The notes under the pieces were generated by a model that did not search any database, was not told the origin of the DNA, and saw only the letters and a program-made list of their open reading frames with translations. DNA of 35,893 nucleotides from Dissophora ornata (taxonomy: Eukaryota > Mortierellomycota > Mortierellomycetes > Mortierellales > Mortierellaceae), in assembly GCA_025201705.1 (NCBI GenBank), contig MU616863.1:1-35893 (forward strand), in the 5' to 3' direction. Position 1 is the first letter of the stretch. Every line of letters begins with the position of its first letter. Positions 1 to 11,497 of the stretch are shown piece after piece. Position numbers and translations under genes: made by a program.

Positions 1-752
1 AAAAAAAACCTTAAAAGACTAACTGTCTGCATTGGATACAATTATCGGCGCTCCCTGTTCTGCTGTTCTGGCACCCATGCCAGAACATAATCCAAAAATG
101 GTGGCAAACCACCCTGTAAATAGTGAGCTCTTGCGCCTTCACCGCTCTATGGTTTGAGAATCATCAGGTGTTGGCGTTCCTTGGTACCTGCATCCCGTCA
201 AGGCCAATATGACAGCAGTGAAGGGTCATTAGAGGCGAGAGAGCGAGAATAGTAGGCAATGAACATGGAGTTGCGACCTGGCGACATTCGCACAACACGT
301 TCGGGCTGACAAGATGTTTATTATAGATTGCTTTGGACTGTGCACAGCCAGGCCTTCTTTCAATCAATGCATGCATGTATATTTGCAGATGTGTGGGTGT
401 GTTATGTGTCTGCCTCCTCACCAAAGAGGTGCACCATCCCAGTACTATGCATGATGTATGAGCGATGTTCACGCTCACCGCCGACGCTCTGGACGAGTCT
501 TTCTGAAATGCAACGGCGAACCAGGGAGATGAAAGCACTTTTGAGAGCCCCACCCTAAATGCTGTTATTCATTTGCTCTGCTCTCTTTGGACCAAATTTG
601 CCGACTTCATTACTCCACTATCACACTCTTCTCGCTCACCTCATCCAGGTCCTTTCCTTTCCCTCTCTCTCCCTCTTAATTATACCTTTCCTCCATACCG
701 TCTTCCACCTTCCGCGCAAAAAGTCCCCACCTTCCCCGTCTCTGTTGCTGAC
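1..752. other. Left-edge non-coding stretch and leader of the first gene
   Basis: No supported gene. Short open frames exist on both strands, but none has a recognisable domain or splice logic. From about 590 to 750 the plus strand is strongly pyrimidine-rich, as expected for a promoter or leader. A branch-like CTGAC at 748-752 followed by TTGCTTCAG ending at 768 looks like a 3' splice site, so the first gene may have an upstream exon here that I could not place. Confidence 0.5.
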
Positions 753-2752
753 ATGTCGTTTGCTTCAGTTATCATGCCCAACTGTATCACATCGGATGGG
801 ACCACGATGTACGCACACTCGATCATCAATGTTGGCGGCTACACAGGTGTGGAAACAATTGTCCTGGCTCAGTCGAATGCCAATCCCACCAACCTCGCAC
901 AAGTCAGCTGGAAGGTGGTCTCGACCATCCCTCAGACCTCGCTCTACTATCTCCAGGGCTTGGCCAGCATCGGAAGCTTTGTGTGTTACGTTGACAGCCA
1001 GGGGGTCTTTACGATTCTAAGCATCACGTCCAAATCGTCCGCAACAGACCAGGCACCATCTCGGACCCGCGGATATCAATATGATCCTACGGGAGGAGGA
1101 AGTTGGCACAACATTGATGTAACGGACGGATATAAGTGGACGATTATAGGCGACAGTGCACTGTTCACGGTAACAAGCGCAGGGACCAGCGTGTTGATGC
1201 ATGTGTATAATGGAGATATCACAGGCACCACGATTACACTTGCAATCTTTGACAAGAACCAGAAGACGTTTGTGCAGCAGAACGCCACTTGGAGTATGGT
1301 CAGTAGAAGTTATGCGTTGCAAGCTTCATTGCTTGATGAACCAGTGCCATAGGGGTATCTAACGTTGCAGTTGCACTTTTCTTTTTCGATGCATCCCGTT
1401 TCTATTGTATTCGTAGCCGACTTCAAGCGGCACCCCATATGGGTTTGCAGTGGGCAACAATAGTTTGTATGCGCTCTCCAAGGACTTTTTAACTTCAAAT
1501 ATATATTTGAATATCATGCCTGTGAATCCAACAGCAACTCAGCCCAGTAACTCGACAATCAAGGTGCTGGCTGCGCCAGCGAGCGTGAACACAGCATGCT
1601 ATCTCGTGGCTGGGACTCTGAAGACCGCTATAGTCGGGAATAATTACTATGTTTTTTGCTCAGTACGTAAAGAACAGCACAACAGAGCCGACATTTGAAC
1701 TTTCGGTAGCGTGTAGTGAACCTGACATTTGCTTCAATTGTTCGTAGGATGCGGGCCGACAGCTCAACTACCTGGTCAGCTATAACGGCAACACCATGTC
1801 AGAAGCCATCAAGGCTAACACCTCGATTGGGTGGCCAGAGTCATTTTTGCCTCTTGGTGGATCAACAGGATCCGCTCCCACTTGGGCGTGGATGAACAAC
1901 AGTACCGGCATCTTTGGCCTGACGCTTTCTGGCTCAAATGTGGGAGCATGGCAGGAAGTGCCCTACAATTTCAATATGACGGGGTTACCCCAAGGGTCAG
2001 GATCAGGATCAGGGTCAGGATCGGGATCAGGATCAGGATCATCTAGTGGTTCCAGCGGAGGTGCCGGTCTTTCGCAGACGACGTTGATCGCGATTGGAGT
2101 TGGCTGTGCTGTCTTTCTGATATCACTCGGCTCATTTGTCTATCGCTACAGACGGAGGTTGAAGAGGATTCAGGTTGTCGAGGTGGTGCAGACGCCCTAT
2201 GATCCCACGCTGCCCGGAACATATCCCACCGGACAGTACTACGCGTATCCACCACCACCACTACAGCGGCCAGACATGGAGCAGAACTATGATCCGCAGG
2301 CACCACAACCAACGGCGCCATCAAAGTTTGACAGCCTTGCGGCAGCCACTGCATCGGCGTCAACGCCATCACTGGCACAACCACAGTACCCACAGCACCC
2401 ACAGCACCCACAGCAGTACCCCATGCCACCATCACCAGGACACCCTCAGACGGATGCGAGCTCGCAACCGGCTTGGTCGCCCAATCCCTCAGAAGGCACA
2501 ACCTTGGCCTCGAATAGTCCTCAGTATTTGAACGTATATTCGCAAAATCCACAGCTCTATGGGGCAATGTCGCCTGCACAGCAGATCCAGGGATCCACAA
2601 CTAGTCTCCAGGATCTGAGGAACCCGCAGTTGTATCGACCTGCTGCAGCGCCCCAGGATTTCGGAGACCAGCAGCAGACGAACGCACCGGCCAACTACAG
2701 ACAGGCTCCGCAGGAACGGTTGGAGGACATGGGGAACCAATATCACTACTGA
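753..2752 (+). CDS. Single-pass membrane protein with Ser-Gly stalk and Pro/Gln-rich cytoplasmic tail
   Basis: Three exons by phase: 753-1298, 1417-1662 and 1748-2752 (introns of 118 and 85 nt, both phase 0), giving about 598 residues. The N-terminal ~350 residues look extracellular, with several N-x-S/T sites and a beta-rich composition. A (Ser-Gly)n linker precedes one transmembrane helix at about 375-398 (TTLIAIGVGCAVFLISLG), then a basic stop-transfer RYRRRLKR and a Pro/Gln/Tyr-rich tail. The layout suggests a cell-surface or wall-sensor type protein, but I recognise no domain family. No clear signal peptide follows the ATG at 753. A good branch point and acceptor (ending 768, phase 1) just inside this exon suggest the true start, perhaps with a signal peptide, is an upstream exon. 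Exon structure is fairly secure; the start is not. Confidence 0.7.
1995..2042 (+). repeat. In-frame hexanucleotide repeat, GGATCA-like, encoding (Ser-Gly)n
   Basis: Eight 6-bp units (GGTCAG/GATCAG/GATCGG variants) run in frame and encode the Ser-Gly stalk just before the transmembrane helix. As the unit is a multiple of three, length change would alter stalk length without shifting the frame. Confidence 0.9.
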
Positions 2753-2984
2753 ACAACGATAATACATAGCCCGTAGAAATGCGATAATACAAAAGCTTTT
2801 AGGGGAGATGACAGCGTGCGAGGAATGCTGAGAATAATAGTTGAGAGCAAAGACTGCGGCCAGTGCAGAAACATGGATGCGGTTTGGGCCGCGTTTTGTT
2901 CGATTGCATTCCATTCCTTTGCTGACTCTTACTTCTCCCCATTCTCCATTCCCCAGACCGTTGCATCTTGAGCAGCAGTTAGAA

Positions 2985-4994
2985 ATGTGTGGAGCAGGAG
3001 GACACGACACTCATCAGCAACAGGACCCGACAGGCGTTCTCGCCGCCGAATCTCCTCAAGCGCCAGCTTTCACGTTTCCCGAGCACCTCTTTGCGCAATT
3101 GACTGATGCTCATTGCCACATCCAGGACGACAGTGAGAACATTCAAAAGCTGGTTCAGTCATGGTCCTCATCCTCGTCCTCACTCTCGACCGGCAGTAAT
3201 GCTGTTGCGCCGCTCATGGCAGGCAAAGTCTGTCTTATGGGCGTGCAGCCCTCCAAAGACCTTGGACTCTCCAGGACGGACGTGGAGGCCGAGCAGATCG
3301 AAGGACAAGGAGATGGATCAGTCAAGATGGCGTCGCTTTCGTTAAACGCGTCCTCGCTGCCATCATCCTCAACTACTGTAGTGACCGTAAGCTGGGATGA
3401 GACGGACACCAAGGGCGACTGGGACTTTGTCTCGAAGTTGGCGAAGGATTATCCCGACCGGTTCGTTCCATGCTTCGGCATTCATCCTTGGTTTACGCAC
3501 AAGTACAAACCTCTTGAGAGATCTACAGGAAGCATGATAGAGTTGCGAGGAGTCAACAATGGAATTTCCACAACTGGGGCAAGAGTGACGACCGGTACAG
3601 CGGCCGATGCTGCGACATCACCTTCCTTATCGTTCTCGTCTTCGTCCTTGACACAAGTCCCTGGTGCGGGAGTCCGTCGCGAGGCTTTTCTAGCCATGTC
3701 AAAGCAGTTGCAGGAGCAGATGGCTAAGGAGAGTTGCGAAAAAGAAAACGCGCGCAATAGCAATGGGAAGGATTTACAGGATGTAGCAACCTCTCAGGAC
3801 CAATCCTCGAACGTGACTCAGCTGCAGCATGACGCAACAGCGGAACCTATTGAGCTCAGCACACATCATCAACATCACCCAAGTTACGTTCACTATAAAA
3901 AAGTACTCGCTCTGCCTAATTCCGCGCCAGAGACTTATCTTGAGGACTTGGCTAAACGGCTGCCTGGACCTCGTGCGCTCGAGTCGGCACTGCAGGAGCT
4001 TCGACGCCAACTGGAGGAGCACCCGCATGCGGTCCTAGGAGAGATTGGACTGGACAGAACTGCACGTGTTCCAGAGCCCTCTGTGCCGGCAGGTGCCGCA
4101 GACAACAACAAGGACGACGACAAAGACAAGAAGGACCAGAAGAGGACTACGTTGGCTCTTACGTCGATTCAGCACCAATTGGACATTGTTCGAGAGCAGC
4201 TCAAATTGGCGGCATCACTGAAACGTGCGGTCAGTTTTCATTGCGTCCAGGCTTATGGACATTGGCACGATTTCTTGATCCAGGAAGGCAAACGGCTGAA
4301 GCAGATGGAGGCCGATCGGGGATACTACCAGCTGCAGCTGCAGCAGATCCATGAATCGGGCGGGACCGCGACAATCTCGCCCGTGAGTCCCTCAGGGATC
4401 CGATTGAGCAAGAAAAGCACGGCTAGACTGAAGAGGGAGGCAAGGGAGGCTGCGTGGGAGAGACATGTTGCGTCGACGCTCCAGGAATCGTCCGATGAAG
4501 AGGATGAGGATGAGGATGAGGGTGAGGATGGAGATGAGAAGTCAGCATCGGCAGACACCAAAGATAGCAATGGCCTGACTATATCAAAAACGCATATAGA
4601 TGTCACGGATACAATAGCCAGCACTGACGCCAGTACTGTTGCTCCTACACACCCGCCATTCGAGAGTGTCCTACCTCCAAGGCTTTGCATGCATAGTTAC
4701 GGCGGCTCGACCGATATGCTGAGGGCATTCACGAAACTAGATCATCCTCCTGAGATCTTTTTCTCATTCTCGATTTTGATCAATGGACGTCTTCAGGAGC
4801 GGAAGTTAAAGGAGCTGATCTTGGCTGTGCCCGAGGACCGGCTTTTGATCGAATCGGACCATCATTCGCATACGCACGTGGACCTATTATTGGTGGAGAT
4901 GGTCCAAAAGGTGGCAGAGATTCGGCAATGGACCATGGAAGAGACGGTTGAGAAGACGGCTCGGAATTGGCATCGGTTTGTTTACGGCAGCTGA
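2985..4994 (+). CDS. TatD-family metal-dependent hydrolase, Scn1/Cut9-interacting-protein type
   Basis: Single exon, 669 residues from ATG 2985, chosen because the TatD core begins about 40 residues later; the frame is open back to 2841. The metal ligands of the family are visible in order: DAHCH (His43, His45), GEIGLD (Glu353), SFHC (His419), MHSYGG (His570) and ESD (Asp625). CFGIHPW is also typical. Family members are Mg-dependent phosphoesterases or DNases; the fungal Scn1 branch is known through interaction with the APC subunit Cut9. The protein is far longer than a bacterial TatD (about 260 residues) because low-complexity segments are inserted: Ser-rich at about 60-140, Ser/Thr/Gln-rich at 190-300, and acidic GAT/GAG-encoded at about 502-519. 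All ligands survive, so activity is likely. A pyrimidine tract ending CCCCAG at 2956 may be the acceptor of a leader intron. Confidence 0.85.
   Translation: MCGAGGHDTHQQQDPTGVLAAESPQAPAFTFPEHLFAQLTDAHCHIQDDSENIQKLVQSWSSSSSSLSTGSNAVAPLMAGKVCLMGVQPSKDLGLSRTDVEAEQIEGQGDGSVKMASLSLNASSLPSSSTTVVTVSWDETDTKGDWDFVSKLAKDYPDRFVPCFGIHPWFTHKYKPLERSTGSMIELRGVNNGISTTGARVTTGTAADAATSPSLSFSSSSLTQVPGAGVRREAFLAMSKQLQEQMAKESCEKENARNSNGKDLQDVATSQDQSSNVTQLQHDATAEPIELSTHHQHHPSYVHYKKVLALPNSAPETYLEDLAKRLPGPRALESALQELRRQLEEHPHAVLGEIGLDRTARVPEPSVPAGAADNNKDDDKDKKDQKRTTLALTSIQHQLDIVREQLKLAASLKRAVSFHCVQAYGHWHDFLIQEGKRLKQMEADRGYYQLQLQQIHESGGTATISPVSPSGIRLSKKSTARLKREAREAAWERHVASTLQESSDEEDEDEDEGEDGDEKSASADTKDSNGLTISKTHIDVTDTIASTDASTVAPTHPPFESVLPPRLCMHSYGGSTDMLRAFTKLDHPPEIFFSFSILINGRLQERKLKELILAVPEDRLLIESDHHSHTHVDLLLVEMVQKVAEIRQWTMEETVEKTARNWHRFVYGS
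4495..4542 (+). repeat. GATGAG-type repeat encoding an acidic run
   Basis: Imperfect GATGAG/GAGGAT units inside the TatD-like gene encode an Asp/Glu run between the third and fourth metal-ligand motifs. The insertion lies between core elements rather than across a ligand. Confidence 0.75.
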
Positions 4995-5163
4995 GACAAT
5001 GAAAAATGAAAAATGAAAGGAGAGACAGAAAAGGGAAGAAGAGATAAGAGAAAAGAAAGAAAGTCTTGGACAACAAACAAAGGAAGCACGAACCAGAGAA
5101 CGCGAACGATCTTTGGAATCGCGCGAGGAAAGAAGAAGCACGCGTTGGTACTTTAATGGAGTG

Positions 5164-5169
5164 AATAAA
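5164..5169 (+). terminator. AATAAA polyadenylation signal
   Basis: Canonical AATAAA 170 nt after the TatD-like stop codon, following a purine-rich tract (about 4987-5140). It is the first such signal downstream on this strand. Confidence 0.5.
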
Positions 5170-8100
5170 GTAACTTAAACAATAGAAGAAGTAAAAGAGG
5201 GATGGGCATCGTGTGATGGTGTTTCTCCATTCGGAGAAAGGCTTGGATAGGAACGGTGCAATTGAAGTCGAAATCGGAAATAAAGAGGGGTGTATCGGCG
5301 ATTTGCAATTGACGAATGGGAATGATGATTTCGTCCAAGGGCAGGGACACGCAGGCATTGGAGGGAGAGGCGAGCAGGCTGACTGACTAAGGACAGGATA
5401 GGATAGGACAGGAGGAAGAAAGATGAACATGACCAGAGATGTGCGTGCGCGTGGTGTGCATGGGATGAGAGTGTACTGTTTGAGTCAGTGGCTCCGAAAA
5501 AGAAAACAAAAGAGACTCGTCGGCAGCTGCATCGGCAATTGGGCAGCTCCTCGTCGGCAATTGGACCATGGATATGTATGTACACGCATCGCAACGCGCT
5601 TTCTATCCATCCCGCGCGTCCCCGATTAGATGGGCGGTGCCAACAATACCGATGGTCTCAGGTCGCGAAAGGAACGCGGACCACAGGAGTTGACAAAAAT
5701 CGCGTAATGAACGTAAATTTTAAAAAATTTAAAGTAATTTAAATTCGATAAATAAATATAATTGACCTGTGCATATCACTCCATATTTGTAAGGGTCAGT
5801 AAAACACATGGCAGAGGAACAAGGGGCTGGGAAGAGTGTCGTCTATTCCGAGCATCATAACCCACCCCAGACCTCGCACTCCCAGCTATTTTCGAGTACC
5901 TTATTCTATTTTTGGCCCCTGACATAAACAGAGGCGGCGCCCCTGGCTGCGTTGCTGCCACCATGCCACTGTTTTGTTAAACACTTCGACGCACCTGCGA
6001 TAAAATATGCATACTCCCGGTTATTCTTAGAGAAGCGCATGCTTCCGCATGGGGTGGTCAATGTGTTGGAGCGAGTTAGCTCCCCTAAAATCATGTCCCC
6101 TCGGGCCTTCGGGCTTTACACTGCCACACGCGGATATTTTGCTTTTTTGTCGGGTGGATCAACATCAGAAATTTGGTTTCTGTAAACTGGGCGGGTCCAT
6201 ACACCAGGCATCGAGCGAATTGAATGGATTGGTATTCTGTGCAGATTTTTCTGGCGCTTGTCAGAAGAAAAGGAGGATCGTGAAAGCAACAGATTCTCGT
6301 TGGATATAGGAATAACACCATCGCGCGTGGCTTGCCTGTGCTTCATCGGCCAGATGAGGGCGATAGGAAAGAACGTGTTCATATAATTGAGCTTCTCGCC
6401 TATTGTGTGCGTCATTTTGTGTTGTGACCCTGCAGAGTGCGCTCGGGAATGCAGTGGAACACGAAAACTTTTACAGGACCGTGCTGCACGGTACGACTGT
6501 GCGATTGGGCAGACAAGGGCAGCGTGGTAGCATGGGACGCCTGGTCCGTCCCTGTTTGTTTTTATTTTTCCATTTTTTGTTGTCCCCCCGAATCAGCTGG
6601 TAGGACATTGCATGAAGAGCCATGTCCCTGCTTTGTTTTCATATCAGAAAAACGAGGGAAGCAAAGAAAAGGGCGGCGGATCAACATTCTTTTGTTGCCA
6701 TAGCTGCCTCCATATTCCCGCTCTGGTACTCGGTTCCTCGACGTGACATCGTAATCGATGCTTCATGTTCAGTTAAGCTGGGTGTTTGTTGTGCAGATTA
6801 ACAATTGGGCAAGGCTTCATATCGGCCGGCATGCTTACACGAAAGAGAGACAATCGGCGAGAGACATGGCCATTGTCTCCGTGGAGGGACCAGGGCTGCC
6901 CTCGCAAACACCGTTTGCTTACAGCCATGCATGCTCGCGTGGAGCGTGAGCGGGGGACGTGGGAGGTTCAATTCTATTGATAGAAAGCAGCATCGGCAGA
7001 AACATAACCGGAACCTTGCCTGGAGCCATGGTACATCTACCGATAACCGGTTGGGTCCTGCCCCTCTTTTCTGGGGCTGCACAGCCTATAGGTTTCTAGC
7101 AGGCGATACTGCTATTTCTGGTTGTCTCTAGTATGGCAGACATAGGCCAGTCTATGCTCGCGCTTCATTTGAAACAAGCACAGCAATTCCGTCCATCACT
7201 GAGCCGTCGAAATAGGTGGACCAAAGAAATAAAATAAAAAAGGGGCGATGCTGATACATTCGACATGTTACGACCTGCACAACATCGACGTTGCTCGCAT
7301 GTGTTGCAGTCTGGATCAGTCTTGTGTGTGCGTATGCAAAATGTACGTGAATGTGCCGATGCAGTTGGCCACCCCCTCCGAATGTACACGTCGTGCGACC
7401 ATCCCTTGCGACCCCCACAACAAGGTTTCCGATTCCCATACTGGCATGTTGGTGCTCTGTTGACATGCATCAATTTCCGCGCCATTTTTTCTTACAATGT
7501 TCCCCCGCTCTTTGATATTGCATATCCTAGACGATTATTTTGGTGTGCATGCTTGTGATACAGATGGGTGTTGTGTACCCCGCCACTTTTGCACCCTCTA
7601 GCAAATACAATACTATATTCTGTTCTGTTCGTGTTTACACTTGTTCTTCAATGCGGTAACTAGCCTTTCAACGTCAACCTGTGTTGTTGTTCATGCTTTT
7701 GTTGTTGCTATAGAGTGTTTATAGTTTTTGTTTACTCTACAATCAGGTACCGGGCTCCTCACAGCAATTGGACATCATTGTACCGTCGCTCCTTTGAAGA
7801 CATCGTATCTCTTCTGCCATGCGACAACTCCCCCGCGCAGACCAAGGCGATCCGTATAAATAAACAGGAAAACCTTCCTGGAAAAGTTTTTTTTTTCTCG
7901 TATCATCAGCCTCGTCTTGTTCTTGCAGTCTTATCCACTTTGTCGATTGTTACCCTCATAATCTACTTCTCATCCGCTTGAGCTGTCAGCCTCCTGCTCA
8001 GTTTTTCTACTTTTTGTTCACATTGCATTACACCTCACCCGTGTGCTTTGTGCTTTTGCGATTCTTCATCGGTCCTTGTCGCGACTGCTTTGACACTCAA

Positions 8101-8445
8101 ATCGTGCGGTCATCCGGACCTTAATAGTCCTATTGTGCATCCAAACCCTCGTTTCTTATCGAAGCTTTCTTATTACCTTACTTCGTTGGCTCTTGCTCTC
8201 GTTCGACTCCGACTTCTGTTATTTACCTCTGTACAGGTAACAGACTCGTCAATTTACAATGAACGCCTAAGAATCGCTTTTGGATGGTGTGGAAATCCGG
8301 ACTCGGGTCCACTGCTTTTTTGTTCAAGTGACTAAGAGTGACATCTCTTGAATTTGAAATAGAACACAAGCGCTTCTCCGTCAAAGTCCTGAAGAAGCCA
8401 CTCTCCCACCCATCCCCTCAAGACTAGCAATAATCGTCCGCAAAT
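5170..8445. other. Long gene-free region
   Basis: About 3.3 kb with only short open frames on both strands. None combines length, plausible composition and splice signals, and I see no tRNA B-box or recognisable transposon domain. The stretch 7540-8445 becomes T/C-rich and contains a TATA-like element at 7855, so its right end is probably promoter and leader for the F-box-like gene. The rest is unexplained; a non-coding transcript cannot be excluded from sequence alone. Confidence 0.55.
7855..7863 (+). promoter_or_regulatory. TATA-like element upstream of the F-box-like gene
   Basis: TATAAATAA on the plus strand, followed by a T/C-rich stretch. It lies about 580 nt upstream of the proposed ATG at 8446, which would imply a long leader. 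Assignment rests on motif and orientation only. Confidence 0.3.
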
Positions 8446-10501
8446 ATGCAATCCGAGTTAGGTAAGAAGAATATTGTAGCTCCACGGGCGGGAGGTTGAG
8501 CTTTGGGAAGAGATGCTGTGATTGCGCAGGACGCGGCAACACGGCGAAATTTGCAAGACAAAGCTGTCCGATATCTTGGTTCCTCCTATCAATCGCTTTA
8601 CATGTTAAGCACCTCGCAAAAAAAGTGGCGATGGGAGATGAGGAACAGAAAGGGGCAGAGAGACACAGCATCGCAAAATGGACACACGCTCACATCCCCC
8701 ATGCATCCAAAGCACGCAGTTCAATTTGGGACTTACTTCCATCTTTTGGATTACAACCCTCGTTTTTTTGTTGTTGTTGTTTTTGGACCTCTCCCTCTCC
8801 CCGCTCCCCTCCCCTCATTTGCTCCCGCTCGCTCGCTCCTTTCCCCCTTGGAGTCATTCCTTGCTCTCCATCAACACGCGTTCATGCGCATTGACACTGC
8901 TAAATATCTCCGTACTAACACTACTCCTGTCTCCCTTTCCTACCCTCCTCCGCTCTCCTTTCTTACCGCCTGATACCCCACCGTTCTACGCTTCTCAACT
9001 ATGGCCACGTACAACACCATTATCAGATAAAAACACCGGCACAGCTCCGATCGACCCGACGTATAGGCCTGCGCAACTAGCATCCACGAGCGTAGGGCTC
9101 ATGCCAAAACTCATAGACTACATTCTGCTGTTCGTTTCGTTGCCAGAGTTGCGCGACTACCTCTTAGTCAACAAAGCGTGGCATGAAGCCGTTTTTCGAC
9201 GACAGCTCACCTATCAGGAGCACCGCGACCTAGGGCTTGATCGATACAAATTAAGGCCCATCCATGTCAACATCCACATGCTGAAAACCATCGTTCTCCA
9301 GTATCCACCCCCTGAACCCGGCGAGGATGCGCCAAGGAAGCACAAATTTGTCTTCTCCTGCCAAACATCAGAGAGCGTAGAGAGCTTTGGGATCCGGGGC
9401 AGGAGCAGTAGCAGTGCTGAGCAGGGTGCGCATGCTCACTTCCATCGCCACTACAGACACCCTCACCACGCACGGGACTCCCGCCAGACACTGAAGTCGG
9501 AAGATTATAGATCATCGGCCATTGTGCCAAACGTTCTTTTCAGGAAGAGTCTCCATAAGACTCCATCAGATGCCTCACACCCATCCTCGTCACAATCTGA
9601 ACATCTAGTTCCCGTTCCAGAGTTCCGGTTCGTGCAGCGGCAGCCGCGCCGATCCCAATTACACCAACATCAGGAAGGGGGCCCTGCAGGATTATCTGGT
9701 GAACCAAAGCGTTACAGATCATCTGTCGATCAAATACTTCAGTCGCAATCCCTTCGTGCGATGGATGTTCGCGAATGTAGTCATGGTCAAATGGGCGATT
9801 TCAGCACAGATGACGCTAGCAGGTCGCCCCAGTCAGATTTCCAATTGCCGCCACCTCACTTACAGGAGCCAGAACAGGACTACGACAGTGACGACTATGA
9901 TGATGTTGAAATCGTTCCGTGCCCCTTCGAATCTCAGTCGGATGGTTCATTGTCGAATGAGAGCAGTCCGTCTTCTTCTCCTGCCAGTAAATACTTTAAG
10001 GGAAGCAGCGAGAGTGAACGTATCCGAAGCCCAAGACGTAGCAGCCGCGCATCTGTAGCTGATAATGCTTCGCGCCAGGCATACGTCGCTACCAGCCCGA
10101 CCCATACCTCTGAGCAACATGAGACAGAGTCGCAAGATGAGGATGAGGATGATATCAATCCTTATGGCGAGATCAACACGATGCGACAGGATCCTAAGCC
10201 GTCCAGAAGGAAGACTTCTTCTCCGAGCATGACACGGTACCACAGGCCCACGCGAAGCTGGAGTATGACCATTCAGCCGTTTCTATTCGAATCTGCGGCA
10301 GTAAAAGGCATGATTGAAGCAAGTCAAGAGTATATGGATGATGATCAAAGGTCGATGATGGTCGAGCGCTCTGAGTTTTTGCGGATCGTCTGGAACGCGT
10401 CGACCAGACAAGAATTCGTCTGGATCATTACCACCGCCATGATGGACAGATCTAACCCGGGGGAGGTGTGCGATCCTCGATTGAATGCAACTCATAACTG
10501 A
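8446..10501 (+). CDS. F-box-like protein with long disordered acidic/Ser-rich region
   Basis: Proposed model: exon 1 at 8446-8461 (MQSEL plus one base, donor GTAAGA), intron 8462-9026 (565 nt, acceptor TATCAG), exon 2 at 9027-10501, about 496 residues. Phases match exactly. Residues about 30-65 fit an F-box (MPKLIDYILLF, then LPELRDYLLVNKAWHEAV), the SCF adaptor motif that binds Skp1. The middle is Ser/His/Pro-rich with acidic runs (DYDSDDYDDVE; DEDEDD); the C-terminal ~70 residues are better ordered. No leucine-rich or WD repeats are visible, so a substrate is not predictable. Alternatives: start at ATG 9101 without the small exon, or at 8678, where the frame is open but crosses a C/T-rich tract typical of leader or intron. 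Confidence 0.65.
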
Positions 10502-10704
10502 ACGTCCGGAGTGTCTAATTGCATACGCGAGCCCATAACTTTGCTTGCCTCAGCACTCTCAAATCACAGTATGACCTGCACTTTGTGCTGTGTTGAACTC
10601 TTCACTCGACAAAACAGGTCGACCAAGGACTATATTTTAGCAATTCGACGCTTTGTTCGCGACATTGGGTTGTGTTTCGCCTAGCACCAATGTTTTTCTG
10701 GTCA

Positions 10705-10710
10705 AATAAA
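10705..10710 (+). terminator. AATAAA polyadenylation signal
   Basis: Canonical AATAAA about 200 nt downstream of the F-box-like stop codon, followed by an AT-rich stretch. Confidence 0.5.
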
Positions 10711-11497
10711 TCTATCTACTATATTATAAAAAAATTCTTTTTTGGGTGGCGTTTTTATAAGTCACGTTTTTGCTATAAGGAAATTGATTTCCAGTTGTAA
10801 ATCTCACTTGCTACAAGAAAAATATGCTTTCCTTTCCAGAAAAATATTTTTTTCAAAAAAAATAAACATCATGTCTGCACAGGAAACACGTTCAGGACAA
10901 AGAGAAAGGGAGAGCGCTGTCATTGCGGCGGCGTGGAAGAGCACTTTCGCAGCACCAGTATCTATTGTCGGTTTAATAGCAAGAGGCGTGTTCCTGAAAT
11001 CGCTACAGAATCTGCACCTGCACCTGGACACCTGCACCTGCGTTAATTCCTGTGTCACCACCTCAACCACCTTCACCACTTTCTCCAGTTGCGTGTCTTT
11101 CCCTCTACACGATATTGCAGTCGAGATCGACTGTGCGATTTGCCTCGGTCTACCATACGGCAGCTCCACGGCCTGCATCTGCCCACGAGAACAGACAGAC
11201 AGGTACAATGGCCACTTATGCTGCCACAACATTTTCCGAATAAGTGGAAGGATAACAAAATATCTGGGTGGTGATTGTGTCAAAAAATAAAAACCAATAT
11301 CGAATTTTTTTTTTTTTTTACTTACCAGGACCTGGACGACTTTGAGAATCCTCCCCTAAACGTTGTGGCTGCACGTCCGGCTGCCACTGCGGCAACTTCC
11401 TGGCTACATGCGCTTCGTGCGGTCTACAATATCATAAACGTATTGCCGATCGACAATACCGTTTTTATATTCCTAGGAACACCAGGAATCCCAGGTA
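10711..11497. other. Stretch between F-box-like gene and Helitron remnant
   Basis: No secure gene. A plus-strand frame from ATG 10871 (139 residues, Cys-rich near its end) follows an A-rich leader-like tract, but has no recognised domain. A minus-strand frame of similar length overlaps it at 10804-11283. A short direct repeat of CACCTGCACCTG type lies at about 11015-11040. At 11370-11440 one plus frame reads a cysteine cluster (CHCGNFLATCASCG) that might belong to the Helitron N-terminus, but stops interrupt it. Confidence 0.4.

Noticed and set aside
2043..2600. Minus-strand ORF of 185 codons opposite the membrane-protein tail
   Set aside because: Shadow of the Pro/Gln-rich coding region on the plus strand; no splice or domain support.
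4780..5430. Minus-strand ORF of 216 codons downstream of and overlapping the TatD-like gene
   Set aside because: Low-complexity Ser/Pro/Phe/Leu reading, an artefact of the purine-rich plus strand; it overlaps the conserved end of the TatD domain and has no domain of its own.
6965..6976. GGTTCAATTC resembling a tRNA B box
   Set aside because: The end does not match the consensus, and I found no upstream A box or cloverleaf arms.
10871..11290. Cys-rich ORF after an A-rich leader-like tract
   Set aside because: An overlapping minus-strand ORF is equally open and no family is recognisable; the Cys/Thr content comes from a local CACCTG repeat.
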